Part shown: positions 28,290-37,064 of the stretch, piece after piece
How positions within the stretch are numbered: the first letter of the stretch is position 1
Layout: every line of letters starts with the position of its first letter
Origin: Verrucomicrobiota bacterium
Lineage (GTDB): Bacteria > Verrucomicrobiota > Verrucomicrobiia > Opitutales > Opitutaceae
Reading direction: 5' to 3'
DNA: 48,464 nt
NCBI GenBank assembly: GCA_016209255.1
Contig: JACQWL010000006.1
Coordinates: 1 to 48,464 of the forward strand
Program-made: the position numbers and the translations under genes
The notes under the pieces: model-generated
The model's database searches: none
The model's input: only the letters and a program-made list of their open reading frames with translations
Told to the model about the DNA's origin: nothing

Positions 28290-29786
28290 TCATCGCTCGA
28301 GCGGAGCTGCCAGCTTCCGCTGCCGGGCGCGGTAGTAGAAGTACACCGGGGCGCCAGCCAGCACGAGCACGGCGCCAAAGGCGGAGTTGATGAAACCCGG
28401 CTGCCCCGCCGCCACCGCCTTTTGGTAGCTCGCGATGTCGTTGTAGATCGTCATCACGAGGTAGCCCGCGGCGAAGAGCACGAAGATCCAGGGCACAACC
28501 GGATAGCCCGGCACCCGGAAAGGCCGGGGCGCATCCGGCAGCCGGCGGCGCAGCAGCAGCACGCCGTAGGCGGCCGCCGCATAAAAAATCCAGCTCACGA
28601 AAATCAGCGTATCGGTGAGGGTGTCGAACGTGCCGCTGAACAGCAGCACACTGCTCCACACCGCCTGGACCACGAGCGAAGCCGCCGGGGTGTGAAAACG
28701 CGGGTGCGCCGCGCCGAGAAATCGCGGGAAGACGTTCTGCCGCGCCATCGAGAAGTAAATCCGCGCGCTGGCCAGGATGGTCGCATTGCAGGCTCCAAAA
28801 GTGGAAATCACGATCGCGACGGAGATCCATATTCCACCCCCCGGCACGCAGCGTTCCGCCACGTCGGCGGCGACGAGCTTCGAGACGGCCATCTGATCGA
28901 CCGGCATCACGTAGATGTAGGCCAGCGTCATTGACAGGTAGATCGCCGTGACGATGAACATCCCGATGACCAGTCCGCGGGGAATCGTGCGCTGCGGCTC
29001 CTTTACCTCGCCGGCGATGAAGGTGAGTTTGTTCCACCCGTCAAAGGCCCAGAAGGCGCCCTGCAGTGCCGCCGCGACGGCGGCAATCATCGCCACGCCT
29101 TGCGGGCGGATCGTCGCGCTCGCAGTGGTGAAATTCGCGACGCGTCCCACTTCCGACAGGAGAAATGCCACCACTACCAACGCGAACATTCCCGCCAGCT
29201 TGGCGATGGTGGAAACATTCTGGACCATGCCGCCAAAACGCACGCCGAGGTAGTTAACCGCCGTGAGGCCGCCGATGACGGCGAGGGCAACGGCCTTGAT
29301 GCCGGCTTCCTTGAACGGGGCGATGTCGCCGATGACCGGAAGATGCAGGACGAGGCCGCCGATCGTCCCACCCAGTTCGGGCAGCGGCACGACGCGATCG
29401 AACGCCTCGGCGCACACGTAGGCCAGCGCGGCGATGGAGCCTGTCTGGACCACCGCGAAAAGCGACCAGCCGAAAAGGTACGCCACAAACGGACCGTAGA
29501 TGCGGTCGAAGTGGACGTACTGGCCACCCGTCTCCGGTATGATGCCTGCCACCTCGGCGATGCTCATCGCCCCGAAAATCGTGATCACGCCGGCGAGCAC
29601 CCAGACAAAGAGCAGCACCTCCGGCGAACCGACCTGCGCCGCCATCACGCCGGGCTTCTTGAAAATGCCGGAGCCGATGACTCCGCCGACAATGATCGTG
29701 ATGGTGGTGAACAGGCCAAGGGAGCGCAACAGTCCGGAGTCGGATTGGGCGGCGGGGGGTGGCGCGAACGGGGTCGGTTCGGTCAT
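28290..29786 (-). CDS. APC-family amino acid permease
   Basis: Multi-pass protein; SLGLFTTITIIVGGVIGSGIFKKPG and IPETGGQYVHFDRIYGPFVAYLFGW are APC signatures. Confidence 0.92.
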   Translation of the reverse strand: MTEPTPFAPPPAAQSDSGLLRSLGLFTTITIIVGGVIGSGIFKKPGVMAAQVGSPEVLLFVWVLAGVITIFGAMSIAEVAGIIPETGGQYVHFDRIYGPFVAYLFGWSLFAVVQTGSIAALAYVCAEAFDRVVPLPELGGTIGGLVLHLPVIGDIAPFKEAGIKAVALAVIGGLTAVNYLGVRFGGMVQNVSTIAKLAGMFALVVVAFLLSEVGRVANFTTASATIRPQGVAMIAAVAAALQGAFWAFDGWNKLTFIAGEVKEPQRTIPRGLVIGMFIVTAIYLSMTLAYIYVMPVDQMAVSKLVAADVAERCVPGGGIWISVAIVISTFGACNATILASARIYFSMARQNVFPRFLGAAHPRFHTPAASLVVQAVWSSVLLFSGTFDTLTDTLIFVSWIFYAAAAYGVLLLRRRLPDAPRPFRVPGYPVVPWIFVLFAAGYLVMTIYNDIASYQKAVAAGQPGFINSAFGAVLVLAGAPVYFYYRARQRKLAAPLER

Positions 29787-29924
29787 GCGGATGCGTGAAG
29801 TTGTGCCCGGCCGCCCTGCGGGCTGTCGAACGAATTCAGGGTGACGGTCGCGCTTTTGGATTCTTCCCCGTTCGCTCCGCTCAGGGCTTCGGCATCAAAC
29901 CCCTCAGAACGACAAACTCGGTAG

Positions 29925-30020
29925 TGCCCACGGAACACATGGAAGACACGGAACTCGGAAACTCTTCTTCCGTCTTTTCCGGGTGTTCCGTGGGCCAGAG
30001 GTTTGAACGCCTTGGATATT
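29925..30020. repeat. Dispersed palindromic repeat family A, copy 2
   Basis: tgcccacggaa (29925-29935) ... ttccgtgggcca (29986-29997) then gtttgaacgccttgga. Confidence 0.75.
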
Positions 30021-30051
30021 CCTTCTGCACGAGAGTTGAGCAGACGAACAC

Positions 30052-30180
30052 CCAAAGGTGGACGGCGAGCTCCGGGCGCCGTTTGGCCGCGTCCGCCGGA
30101 GAAACGCGCCCGGATGCCTCAGATGCGCACAGGGCCTTGTCCGCCTCCGGCGGATCGCGTTCCACCTTCCAGCAACTGAA
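30052..30180. repeat. Dispersed ~130-bp repeat family B, copy 1 (intergenic)
   Basis: ccaaaggtggacggcgagctccgggcgccg...gcggatcgcgttccacc...caactgaa; near-identical to 39931-40060. Confidence 0.85.
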
Positions 30181-30189
30181 ACATTCCGC

Positions 30190-31653
30190 CTACGACTCCG
30201 GCTCGACGGGATCGATGGGCACGCCCTCCTCCCGGAGGCGTTGCAGCTTGTAGGTGAGCGCGCGCCGGCTGATGGCCAGTTCCCGGGCCGTTTCCGTCCG
30301 ATTATAGTGGTTGTTGCGCAGCGCCTTCAGGATGGCCTCGCGCTCAATCTGCTCCAGGCGCTGGGCGTCGCCGGGCTCGGCCGGCCCGGCCTCCGGTTTG
30401 GCGCCCATGATTCGCGCCGGCAGATGCTCCGGCAGGACGATTTCGCCCCGCGACAGCAGGGCGGCCCGCTCCATCGCATTGCGCAGTTCACGCACGTTTC
30501 CCGGCCACCGATAGGCCTTCAAACACGCGGACACGGTGGCGGAAAAGCGCGATGGTTGCTGCGAAAATTGAGTGATGAAATGCGTCGCCAGGGGCACGAT
30601 GTCCTCCGGCCGTTCGCGCAACGGCGGGACATGCAGCTCCATCACATTGAGCCGGTAGAAGAGATCCTCGCGAAACTTTCCCGCAGCGATTTGCGCCTCC
30701 AAGTCGCGGTTGGTCGCCGCCAGCACCCGCGCGTTCGTGCGGAGATCGCGGCTCGAGCCGATCCGGCGACAGGTGCCGTCGTGGATGACGCGCAGGAGTT
30801 TCGCCTGGAGCGAGGGCGGGAGCTCGGCGATTTCATCGAGGAAAATGGTGCCGCCGTCCGCCTCCTCGAAACGCCCGATGCGCTGCTGGTGGGCGCCGGT
30901 GAACGCACCCTTTTCGTGGCCGAAGAGCTCGCTCTCCAGCAGGTTTTCCGGAATCGCCGCGCAGTTCACCTTTACGAGCGGTCCCTTCGCGCGCGGGCTC
31001 CAGGCGTGAATCACATCGGCGACAACCTCCTTCCCCACTCCGCTCTCGCCCGTAATCAAGACGCGCGTTTCGGACGGCGCAATCACGGCGGCATCGCGAA
31101 ATACCGCATGCATCAGCGGACTGACCGTGATGATGCCGGAGGGGACGCTGCGCTCCATCCGGGCCGGCGGGATCACGTGGCCGCGGCGCTCGGTGGCGAG
31201 CCGCACGGAGGCGATCAACTCGTCCAGATCGATCGGCTTGGCCAGATAGTTGACGGCCCCGTCCCGCATCGCCGCGACCGCGCTGCGGATGTTCGCGAAC
31301 GCTGTGACAAGGAGCACGGGGAGCGCCGGATGTTTTTGCCGCACACGCCGGAGGGTTTCGATTCCCGACATCCCCGGCATGCGCACGTCGCTGATCAGCA
31401 TCGCAAACGACCCCTTCCGCAACATCTCCAGCGCGGCCTCCCCCGACTCGGCCGATTCGGTGTGAAAGCCCTGGGCGCGGAGGAACGTCTCCAACAGACT
31501 CCGCTGGCCGCGGTCGTCATCCACGATGAGAATGGAGGCCGGAGCCGGGGCGTCGTCCTTCACCTGAAATTCCGCAGCCACCACTCGCTGGCGCTCGTGG
31601 CTACGAGCGCCAGCGAGTGGCTCATCCGAGGGAACGGCGGGATTTGAGTTCAT
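30190..31653 (-). CDS. Sigma54-dependent response regulator (NtrC family)
   Basis: REC domain ILIVDDDRGQRSLL, Walker A GESGVGKE, GAFTGA loop intact, C-terminal Fis-type HTH NHYNRTETARELAISRRALTYKLQRL. Confidence 0.95.
   Translation of the reverse strand: MNSNPAVPSDEPLAGARSHERQRVVAAEFQVKDDAPAPASILIVDDDRGQRSLLETFLRAQGFHTESAESGEAALEMLRKGSFAMLISDVRMPGMSGIETLRRVRQKHPALPVLLVTAFANIRSAVAAMRDGAVNYLAKPIDLDELIASVRLATERRGHVIPPARMERSVPSGIITVSPLMHAVFRDAAVIAPSETRVLITGESGVGKEVVADVIHAWSPRAKGPLVKVNCAAIPENLLESELFGHEKGAFTGAHQQRIGRFEEADGGTIFLDEIAELPPSLQAKLLRVIHDGTCRRIGSSRDLRTNARVLAATNRDLEAQIAAGKFREDLFYRLNVMELHVPPLRERPEDIVPLATHFITQFSQQPSRFSATVSACLKAYRWPGNVRELRNAMERAALLSRGEIVLPEHLPARIMGAKPEAGPAEPGDAQRLEQIEREAILKALRNNHYNRTETARELAISRRALTYKLQRLREEGVPIDPVEPES
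31581..31620. repeat. Perfect 18-bp hairpin embedded in frame near the response regulator N-terminus
   Basis: ccactcgctggcgctcgt-ggct-acgagcgccagcgagtgg. Confidence 0.9.
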
Positions 31654-33110
31654 GTGGCCGGGGCGGCGACTTTGAGATGGCGGATGCGAAAGACCGCGCC
31701 GCGTGGCTGATTCTCGTCACACCCGATTTCCCAGCCGTGCGCTGACACGATTTGATGCACGATCGCCAGACCGAGGCCCATGCCCTTTGGCCGCTTGGTG
31801 ACGTACGGCTTGAAGATCGCGCTGCGTTCGGCCGCCGGCACGCCCGGCCCATCGTCGCGGATCTCGAGCGTCGCCTCGCGCCCGCCGCTGGACGACCACT
31901 GGATGGCGATTTGCCCGGCGGCTCCGACCGCCTGCACCGCGTTCAGCAACAGATTGAACAGCGCCTGCCGGAAGAGCGGCTCGTCGGCCTCGATCGTGAG
32001 CGGCGACTCCGGCAACTGGAGCCGAATCTGCTTTTCCTCGATGTCCGGCTGCAGCGTGCGGGCGACATCCGCGACGAGCCGCGACAGCTCCACCGGGGCG
32101 GGATGCGCCTCGCGCGGCTTGGAGTAATTGATGAATTCGTTGAGCTGCACGGTCACGCGATCCGCTTCCTCGAGGATGGTGGCGGCGTGCTCCTTCAGCT
32201 TCGGCGCGCCCTGGGCCTGCATCGCAATCATCTGCGCGAGGCCGCGAATGAGGTTGAGCGGATTGCGGGTCTCGTGTGCGAGGCCGGCCGCGGCGAAGTT
32301 CATCTCGGTGAGATGCGTGTTCATCTCGCCGATCTTGACGAGCCGGATCTGCAGCTCGGCGTTTTTCTGCACGTTGCGCCAGGCGAGCGCGGAAATGATT
32401 GCGGCGATGCCCACGAGCAGGCTGAGGGCGGAGCGCAGGAGCAGATCGTTGCGGACCGCGCGGTGCATCTCGTCCGTCGAGAGCGCAATCACCAGGCTGT
32501 GCACGCCCTGTTTCTGAATGACCGATTCATATTCCTCGTTGCTCATCCACGACGGCCGGCCGAAAGGCGAGCGCGGCGACCCGCTGGGGCCGGCCGGTTC
32601 CCCGCCCTTCGCCGCCGGCGCATCGGTGCGCCCTTTCGGCGGGGTGCGGAAAGCGCGGCGATCCGGCAGAACGATGGGCGGCGGGGTGCGGGCGTGGTCC
32701 TCGGCGCCGACGGCGCCGAGGTCCATCAGGTTCATCAAGGTCAACGTGCGATCCTGCCAGTGGACGCCGCGCGCGCGCAATATTTCCGGCGTGAGTTCGA
32801 CCGTCCGGCCCGCGCTGGCGATCGTCTCGCCGGTGGCGCCGAGGATGGCGATCGACTCGAGTTCGCCCGGGCGGACGAGGTCCTGCAGGGCGGATTCGAT
32901 GCGATCCTTCGTCACAAACCCGCCGCGGCGTTGCGAGCGCACCACCACGCCGAGCGTCGAGGTGATGTCCCGGCCGCGGTTGATCAGCGTTTGCGCCGCG
33001 GCGCGCTCAAACCGTAAGTGCTCGGCCCGCTGCCACGCACAGACCGCCAGCGCACATCCCAGGAGGACGGCGTAGACACCGAGGCTTCGTTTCCCGACGG
33101 GCCAGCGCAT
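31650..33110 (-). CDS. Membrane sensor histidine kinase (NtrB-like partner)
   Basis: AAGLAHETRNPLNLIRGLAQ H-box, EIRDDGPGVP, GMGLGLAIVHQIV; ATGA overlap with the response regulator. Confidence 0.93.
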   Translation of the reverse strand: MRWPVGKRSLGVYAVLLGCALAVCAWQRAEHLRFERAAAQTLINRGRDITSTLGVVVRSQRRGGFVTKDRIESALQDLVRPGELESIAILGATGETIASAGRTVELTPEILRARGVHWQDRTLTLMNLMDLGAVGAEDHARTPPPIVLPDRRAFRTPPKGRTDAPAAKGGEPAGPSGSPRSPFGRPSWMSNEEYESVIQKQGVHSLVIALSTDEMHRAVRNDLLLRSALSLLVGIAAIISALAWRNVQKNAELQIRLVKIGEMNTHLTEMNFAAAGLAHETRNPLNLIRGLAQMIAMQAQGAPKLKEHAATILEEADRVTVQLNEFINYSKPREAHPAPVELSRLVADVARTLQPDIEEKQIRLQLPESPLTIEADEPLFRQALFNLLLNAVQAVGAAGQIAIQWSSSGGREATLEIRDDGPGVPAAERSAIFKPYVTKRPKGMGLGLAIVHQIVSAHGWEIGCDENQPRGAVFRIRHLKVAAPAT

Positions 33111-33159
33111 GATGAGGCGTAGAACGTCGCCGAAGACCTACGCCCTTTCAACCGTACGT

Positions 33160-34323
33160 TCATTGCGGACCGATATAGCGGTCCATTTCTTTCGTTTCGA
33201 ACGCCTTGGGGGCGAGATCCAGTTTCGCGCGCTCCTCCTTGGCGAGGGTTGAGAGATCAGCCGGGTTCTGCACGACATGGGGGGTGAGAAAAATGAGCAG
33301 CTCCGTCTTGGTGTCGACCTTTTGTTTCCGCTTGAAGGCGTAGCCCAGCAGTGGGATGTCGCCGAAGAAAGGCACCTTCTTGTCGCGATCGGACGTCTGC
33401 GTCGAAATGAGCCCGCCGATGACGATGGTCTGGTCGCTCGGCGTCACGACGACCGTGTCGGCCGAGCGCTTGTCGATCACGGGCGAGTTCACCGTGTTCG
33501 AGATCGGCACGGTCGTCGCACTGAGCGAGGAGATTTCCGGCGCGATGATCATCTCGACCAGGCCTTCCTGGGTGATGAACGGCGTCACGCGAAGGATGAT
33601 CCCGACATCCTGGTATTGGACGGTGTTGATCGTGGTGTTGTTCACGTCGCTCACGCGGGAGTTGGTGATGATCGGCACGGACTGGCCAACGAGAATCGTC
33701 GCCTGCTGGTTGCTGCGCGTGAGGATCGAGGGGCGGGAAAGGATCTCCGTCTTGCTGACGCCGGCGAGCGCGTGGAGCGTGGCGTTGATGTCGCGGCCGA
33801 TGATTTTGTAGAACAGGCCGTACCCCGTGGGATCGTTGAGCTTGTCCGCGAGGCCGAACTTCGTCTGCGCGATGCCCGTGGGATTCGTTTTTACCGCGAT
33901 AGTGCCGGTGAACAGGGCCTCGGAACCGAGGTCGAGGTCCTTGTCGTGGGTCACCTGCACAAAGACCACGTTGATCAGCACCTGGGGCTTCGGCTTGTCG
34001 AGGTTCGCGATGATGGCCTTGATGCTCTCGTTGGTATCGTCGTCGGCGACGACGATGAGCCGACGGGTGTCCATGTCACTCGTGATCGTGGCATCGCCGA
34101 CCATGGTCGAGTTGGGATACTGGCGCGTGCCGCCCTGGCCGCCGCTGAAGCCGCCCGTGCCACCCGTGCCACGGCTGGGGACGGCAGCGCCGCCGGTGCC
34201 GCCGCGGCCCTGGGCGCCGGTTGCACCGCCGCGGGCCTGGGCCAGCGCGTCGGCGACGGCGAGCAATGCCAGTGCGGCCACGAACAGCGTGCGCGTGTGC
34301 GGTCGGAGAGTATTGAATGTCAT
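33160..34323 (-). CDS. T2SS secretin, C-terminal half: end of N3 plus channel domain
   Basis: Own signal peptide LFVAALALLAVADALAQ, Gly-rich stretch, ITSDMDTRRLIVVADDDTNESIKAIIANLDKPKPQVLINVVFVQV, VGQSVPIITNS..., TIVIGGLISTQTSDRDKKVPFFGDIPLLGYAFKRK. Confidence 0.9.
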   Translation of the reverse strand: MTFNTLRPHTRTLFVAALALLAVADALAQARGGATGAQGRGGTGGAAVPSRGTGGTGGFSGGQGGTRQYPNSTMVGDATITSDMDTRRLIVVADDDTNESIKAIIANLDKPKPQVLINVVFVQVTHDKDLDLGSEALFTGTIAVKTNPTGIAQTKFGLADKLNDPTGYGLFYKIIGRDINATLHALAGVSKTEILSRPSILTRSNQQATILVGQSVPIITNSRVSDVNNTTINTVQYQDVGIILRVTPFITQEGLVEMIIAPEISSLSATTVPISNTVNSPVIDKRSADTVVVTPSDQTIVIGGLISTQTSDRDKKVPFFGDIPLLGYAFKRKQKVDTKTELLIFLTPHVVQNPADLSTLAKEERAKLDLAPKAFETKEMDRYIGPQ

Positions 34324-34363
34324 GGAAGGATGGTGAAGTTGAAGTGGAGGAAACCGGGCCCGA

Positions 34364-35566
34364 TCACCGCTGGCCGCCGGTGGTGGGCGTGCCGAGAGAC
34401 CTGTTGGTCGTGGTGGTTTGGGAATTGCTCGTGGCGCGCGTGGCCAACGGGTCGGCTTGGTTCGTGGTCGACGTGCGCTGGTTGCTGCTCTGGAACAGAT
34501 TCTTGAGCACCGACTCGACCTGCTTCACGTTGGCGTTCTCCATCGTGTAGACGAAGACCTTCTGCTTGCGTGCCGAGCTGGCATCGAGCTGCTCGATGAT
34601 CTCGGCAATGTCGTTCATCGTTTCCTTCGAAGCGGTCACGATGACGGAGGTCGTACGCGCATCGGCGACCGCCACGACCGGGGTGGCGCGAGTGGTGGCG
34701 GCGCTGCCCCCGCGGCCGCCGCGACTGCTGTTGCCGCCGGGGCCGCCACGTCCCGCCGCGGCGGCCACGGCCGCGAGTGCGCCCGGCGGAAGCCCGCCAA
34801 ACGCACCGGGGACGAATCCCGCGCCGCCGCGTCCGGTCGTGGGACTGAAGAGATTCGTCAACAGCTGGGCCATCTCCACGGGGTCCGCGTTATTCAACTT
34901 GAAGACGCGCAAGGTCGAAACGGTGTCGGCCGACGTGTCGAGCGCGCCGACCAGCTCGACGATGTGCCGGATGTTGCTGTTGGTATCGGTCACGATAAGC
35001 GAGTTGCTGTCCTGGTTGGCGGTGAGCGTGGCGGAGGCCGGCAGCAAGGTGGCGAGATCGCGCGCGGCCTGGGCGGCATCGATCCGGCGCAGCGGAATGA
35101 TCTGCATGACCATTTCGGCGTCGTCGGGAATCTCGTGCGCATCGTTGCCGGTACGGATCGGGATGTTCTTCTTTTTCGCCTCGTCCTTGGAACTGACGAT
35201 CAGGTTGCGGCCCTTGACCGTGGCCGCGTAGCCGTTCTTGTTCAGCGCGAAATTGAGGAGCTGCACCGCTTCCTCCCGGGTCACCGGCTGCGCGCTCCAC
35301 ATGTCGACGGTGCCGCGGAGCGGCGCGTCGAGCAGGATGATGAAGCCCGCCGCCTCGCTCATGTAGTTGAGCACCGTCTCGAGCGGGGCGCCGCGGAAGT
35401 TAAACCGCAACGTGGCCGCCGGATTGGCGCCACGCGCGGGCATGACGGACGGATCTGGCGTGGGCGCGGTCGCCGCCGCGGGGGCGGCGGCATCCTGCGC
35501 GTGCGCGCTCGCGGCGAGCAGGGCAAGGGAGAGCCAGAAAGTCGGCGTGGCGATCGTCGTTTTCAT
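34364..35566 (-). CDS. T2SS secretin, N-terminal half: N0-N1-N2 and first half of N3
   Basis: N0 LRFNFRGAPLETVLNYMSEAAGFIILLD; N1 VMQIIPLRRIDAAQAARDLATLL...NSLIVTD; N2 LRVFKLNNADPVEMAQLLTNLF...TTSVIVTAS; N3 start KVFVYTMENANVKQVESVLKNLF then an S/T/N-rich tail and stop. Confidence 0.88.
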   Translation of the reverse strand: MKTTIATPTFWLSLALLAASAHAQDAAAPAAATAPTPDPSVMPARGANPAATLRFNFRGAPLETVLNYMSEAAGFIILLDAPLRGTVDMWSAQPVTREEAVQLLNFALNKNGYAATVKGRNLIVSSKDEAKKKNIPIRTGNDAHEIPDDAEMVMQIIPLRRIDAAQAARDLATLLPASATLTANQDSNSLIVTDTNSNIRHIVELVGALDTSADTVSTLRVFKLNNADPVEMAQLLTNLFSPTTGRGGAGFVPGAFGGLPPGALAAVAAAAGRGGPGGNSSRGGRGGSAATTRATPVVAVADARTTSVIVTASKETMNDIAEIIEQLDASSARKQKVFVYTMENANVKQVESVLKNLFQSSNQRTSTTNQADPLATRATSNSQTTTTNRSLGTPTTGGQR

Positions 35567-36519
35567 TGTTTCAATTGTTTCTGTCGTTGCTCCATGAGGC
35601 GTCTGAGCGCGTCGGACGCGTCGGGGGGAATCGGCGGCGGCGCCGCCGGCTGGGAGGAGGCAGGGCTTTCGCGGGAGACGGTGGCGCCCGGATCGGAACG
35701 CGGGGGTTCCGTCGCGGCCACGCTCCACTCGCCGCCTTCTGTGCGGCGCAGTTCCTGGGCCACTTTGAGCGATACCGGTTTGTCTCCGCCCGCGAGGTCG
35801 ACGCCGTCCGGCCGGATGCGCTCGACCTTGAATCCGCCGACCGACTGGCCTTCGCGCAGCGTCGTCCGGAACGTCGGATCCGGGCTGTCGAAAAAAGCGA
35901 CGACGCTGTTGTCGTGGTGCATCGTGCCAACCAGCGCGATAACATCGATCCGCGGCGGCCTCTCTTCGGCGTTGGGGCGCGTGCGCCCGACGCGGTTCGG
36001 GTTGAAAATATTGCGGTCAACGATGAGCCGGAAGCCATCGAATTGGGAATCCGGCGCCGAGGACGGAGCCGGCGCAGCATCGGAGGCGCTGGCTCGATCG
36101 GCTCGGGCGAAGCGTTCGACCTTGGCCGCCCGCTCGCTCTGGCCGGGCCGGTCGATCTTGTCGCGCCGGTCCATCTTGTCGGACCGGTCGGCCCGGGCCG
36201 CGCTCTCAAACATTTCCCGTCGTTCGGCCCTGCCCGGCTTTTCCAATTTGTCCGGCTTGTCGATCCGTTCCAGTTTGTCGATCCGTTCCAGTTTGTCGAT
36301 TTTGTCCGGCTTGTCGGGCTTGTCGGGATTGCGGGCGGCGTGGACCGAGACGGTGCCGAGCACGAGAATCATCGGCGCAACCAACGCGAGCCGCCGGAAG
36401 AGACCGGCGTGCGACCCCGGTAGCCCTGCTCGTGGGAGCAGGGACCTGGGCGAGGCCAGGCGGCGAACGGTACCGCCCCTCACGAGGCGGGCTACTCCAA
36501 TGGACATCGACGAAATCAT
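35563..36519 (-). CDS. GspC-like inner-membrane/periplasmic T2SS protein with DK-rich repeat linker
   Basis: Position between gspM and secretin; ATGA overlaps at both ends; HR-like LVGTMHHDNSVVAFFDS...LREGQSVGGFKVERIRPDGVDL; NPDKPDKPDKIDKLERIDKLERIDKPDKLEKP. Confidence 0.72.
   Translation of the reverse strand: MISSMSIGVARLVRGGTVRRLASPRSLLPRAGLPGSHAGLFRRLALVAPMILVLGTVSVHAARNPDKPDKPDKIDKLERIDKLERIDKPDKLEKPGRAERREMFESAARADRSDKMDRRDKIDRPGQSERAAKVERFARADRASASDAAPAPSSAPDSQFDGFRLIVDRNIFNPNRVGRTRPNAEERPPRIDVIALVGTMHHDNSVVAFFDSPDPTFRTTLREGQSVGGFKVERIRPDGVDLAGGDKPVSLKVAQELRRTEGGEWSVAATEPPRSDPGATVSRESPASSQPAAPPPIPPDASDALRRLMEQRQKQLKQ
36261..36296. repeat. 18-bp exact tandem duplication within the GspC-like linker
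   Basis: cgatccgttccagtttgt x2, encoding DKLERI repeats. Confidence 0.9.
36420..36495. repeat. REPIN-like inverted REP pair (GTAG heads), in frame inside the gspC-like 5' coding region
   Basis: Outer GTAGCCC/GGGCTAC; sub-hairpins ccctgctc-gtgg-gagcaggg, cctgg/ccagg, and cccgcctc-gtga-ggggcgg. Confidence 0.8.
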
Positions 36520-37064
36520 GGTTTTCCCTCCAGCGGCGCGAGCCGCAGCCCGCTCACGAGCAGGCCGAGCGTTAGTTTTTGTCCGAGCTCGTCGCGCGCG
36601 GTGAGCTCGACCGAATCGATGCGCAGGGCGAGGGGTGATTTTTCCACCTCGTAGAGAAACCGGCTGAGCGTCGCCACCGAACCGCTGGCATCGACGCGGC
36701 ACTCGAGCTGCGAGTTACGGGCGCTCGCACCGCGTTTCCACTGCGGCTTGATGGAGCCGAGCTCGATGTTGCTCGACCGACCCCAACGATCGAAAGCGGA
36801 GATCAACTCCTGTTCGGCTTGCGCGGGTTCCTTGGGCAGCGCCTGCGATTGCATCTCGGCCCAGAGCGCCTGGGTGCGCGCCGCGCGGGCGATCACCCCG
36901 CGGCCCTCGGTCACGTTTTTCTGCAGCCGGGCAACCTCGGCGGTCCGCGCCCGCCACGTGTTGACCAGCGGGGTGAACACGATGCGGTCGAGGACCAGCA
37001 GCAGCAGGGCGGCGGCGGTCACAATGACGAGCAAACGCTGGCGGTTGGTGGGATTGAGTTTCAT
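36516..37064 (-). CDS. gspM: GspM/PilO-like T2SS assembly protein
   Basis: Single N-terminal TM LLVIVTAAALLLLVLDRIVF, coiled coil, ferredoxin-like C-terminus; ATGA overlap with gspL. Confidence 0.75.
   Translation of the reverse strand: MKLNPTNRQRLLVIVTAAALLLLVLDRIVFTPLVNTWRARTAEVARLQKNVTEGRGVIARAARTQALWAEMQSQALPKEPAQAEQELISAFDRWGRSSNIELGSIKPQWKRGASARNSQLECRVDASGSVATLSRFLYEVEKSPLALRIDSVELTARDELGQKLTLGLLVSGLRLAPLEGKP

Noticed and set aside
27473-28378. 301-aa minus-strand ORF as a genuine single protein
   Set aside because: Residues before MTEKITGN and after QIRI look like out-of-frame translation; a better protein is obtained with a -1 shift.
36420-36495. 76-nt cloverleaf-like fold with a 7-bp outer stem resembling tRNA geometry
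   Set aside because: No T-loop GTTCRA consensus, no CCA context and no proper anticodon arm; it lies in frame inside a coding gene and matches an inverted REP pair.
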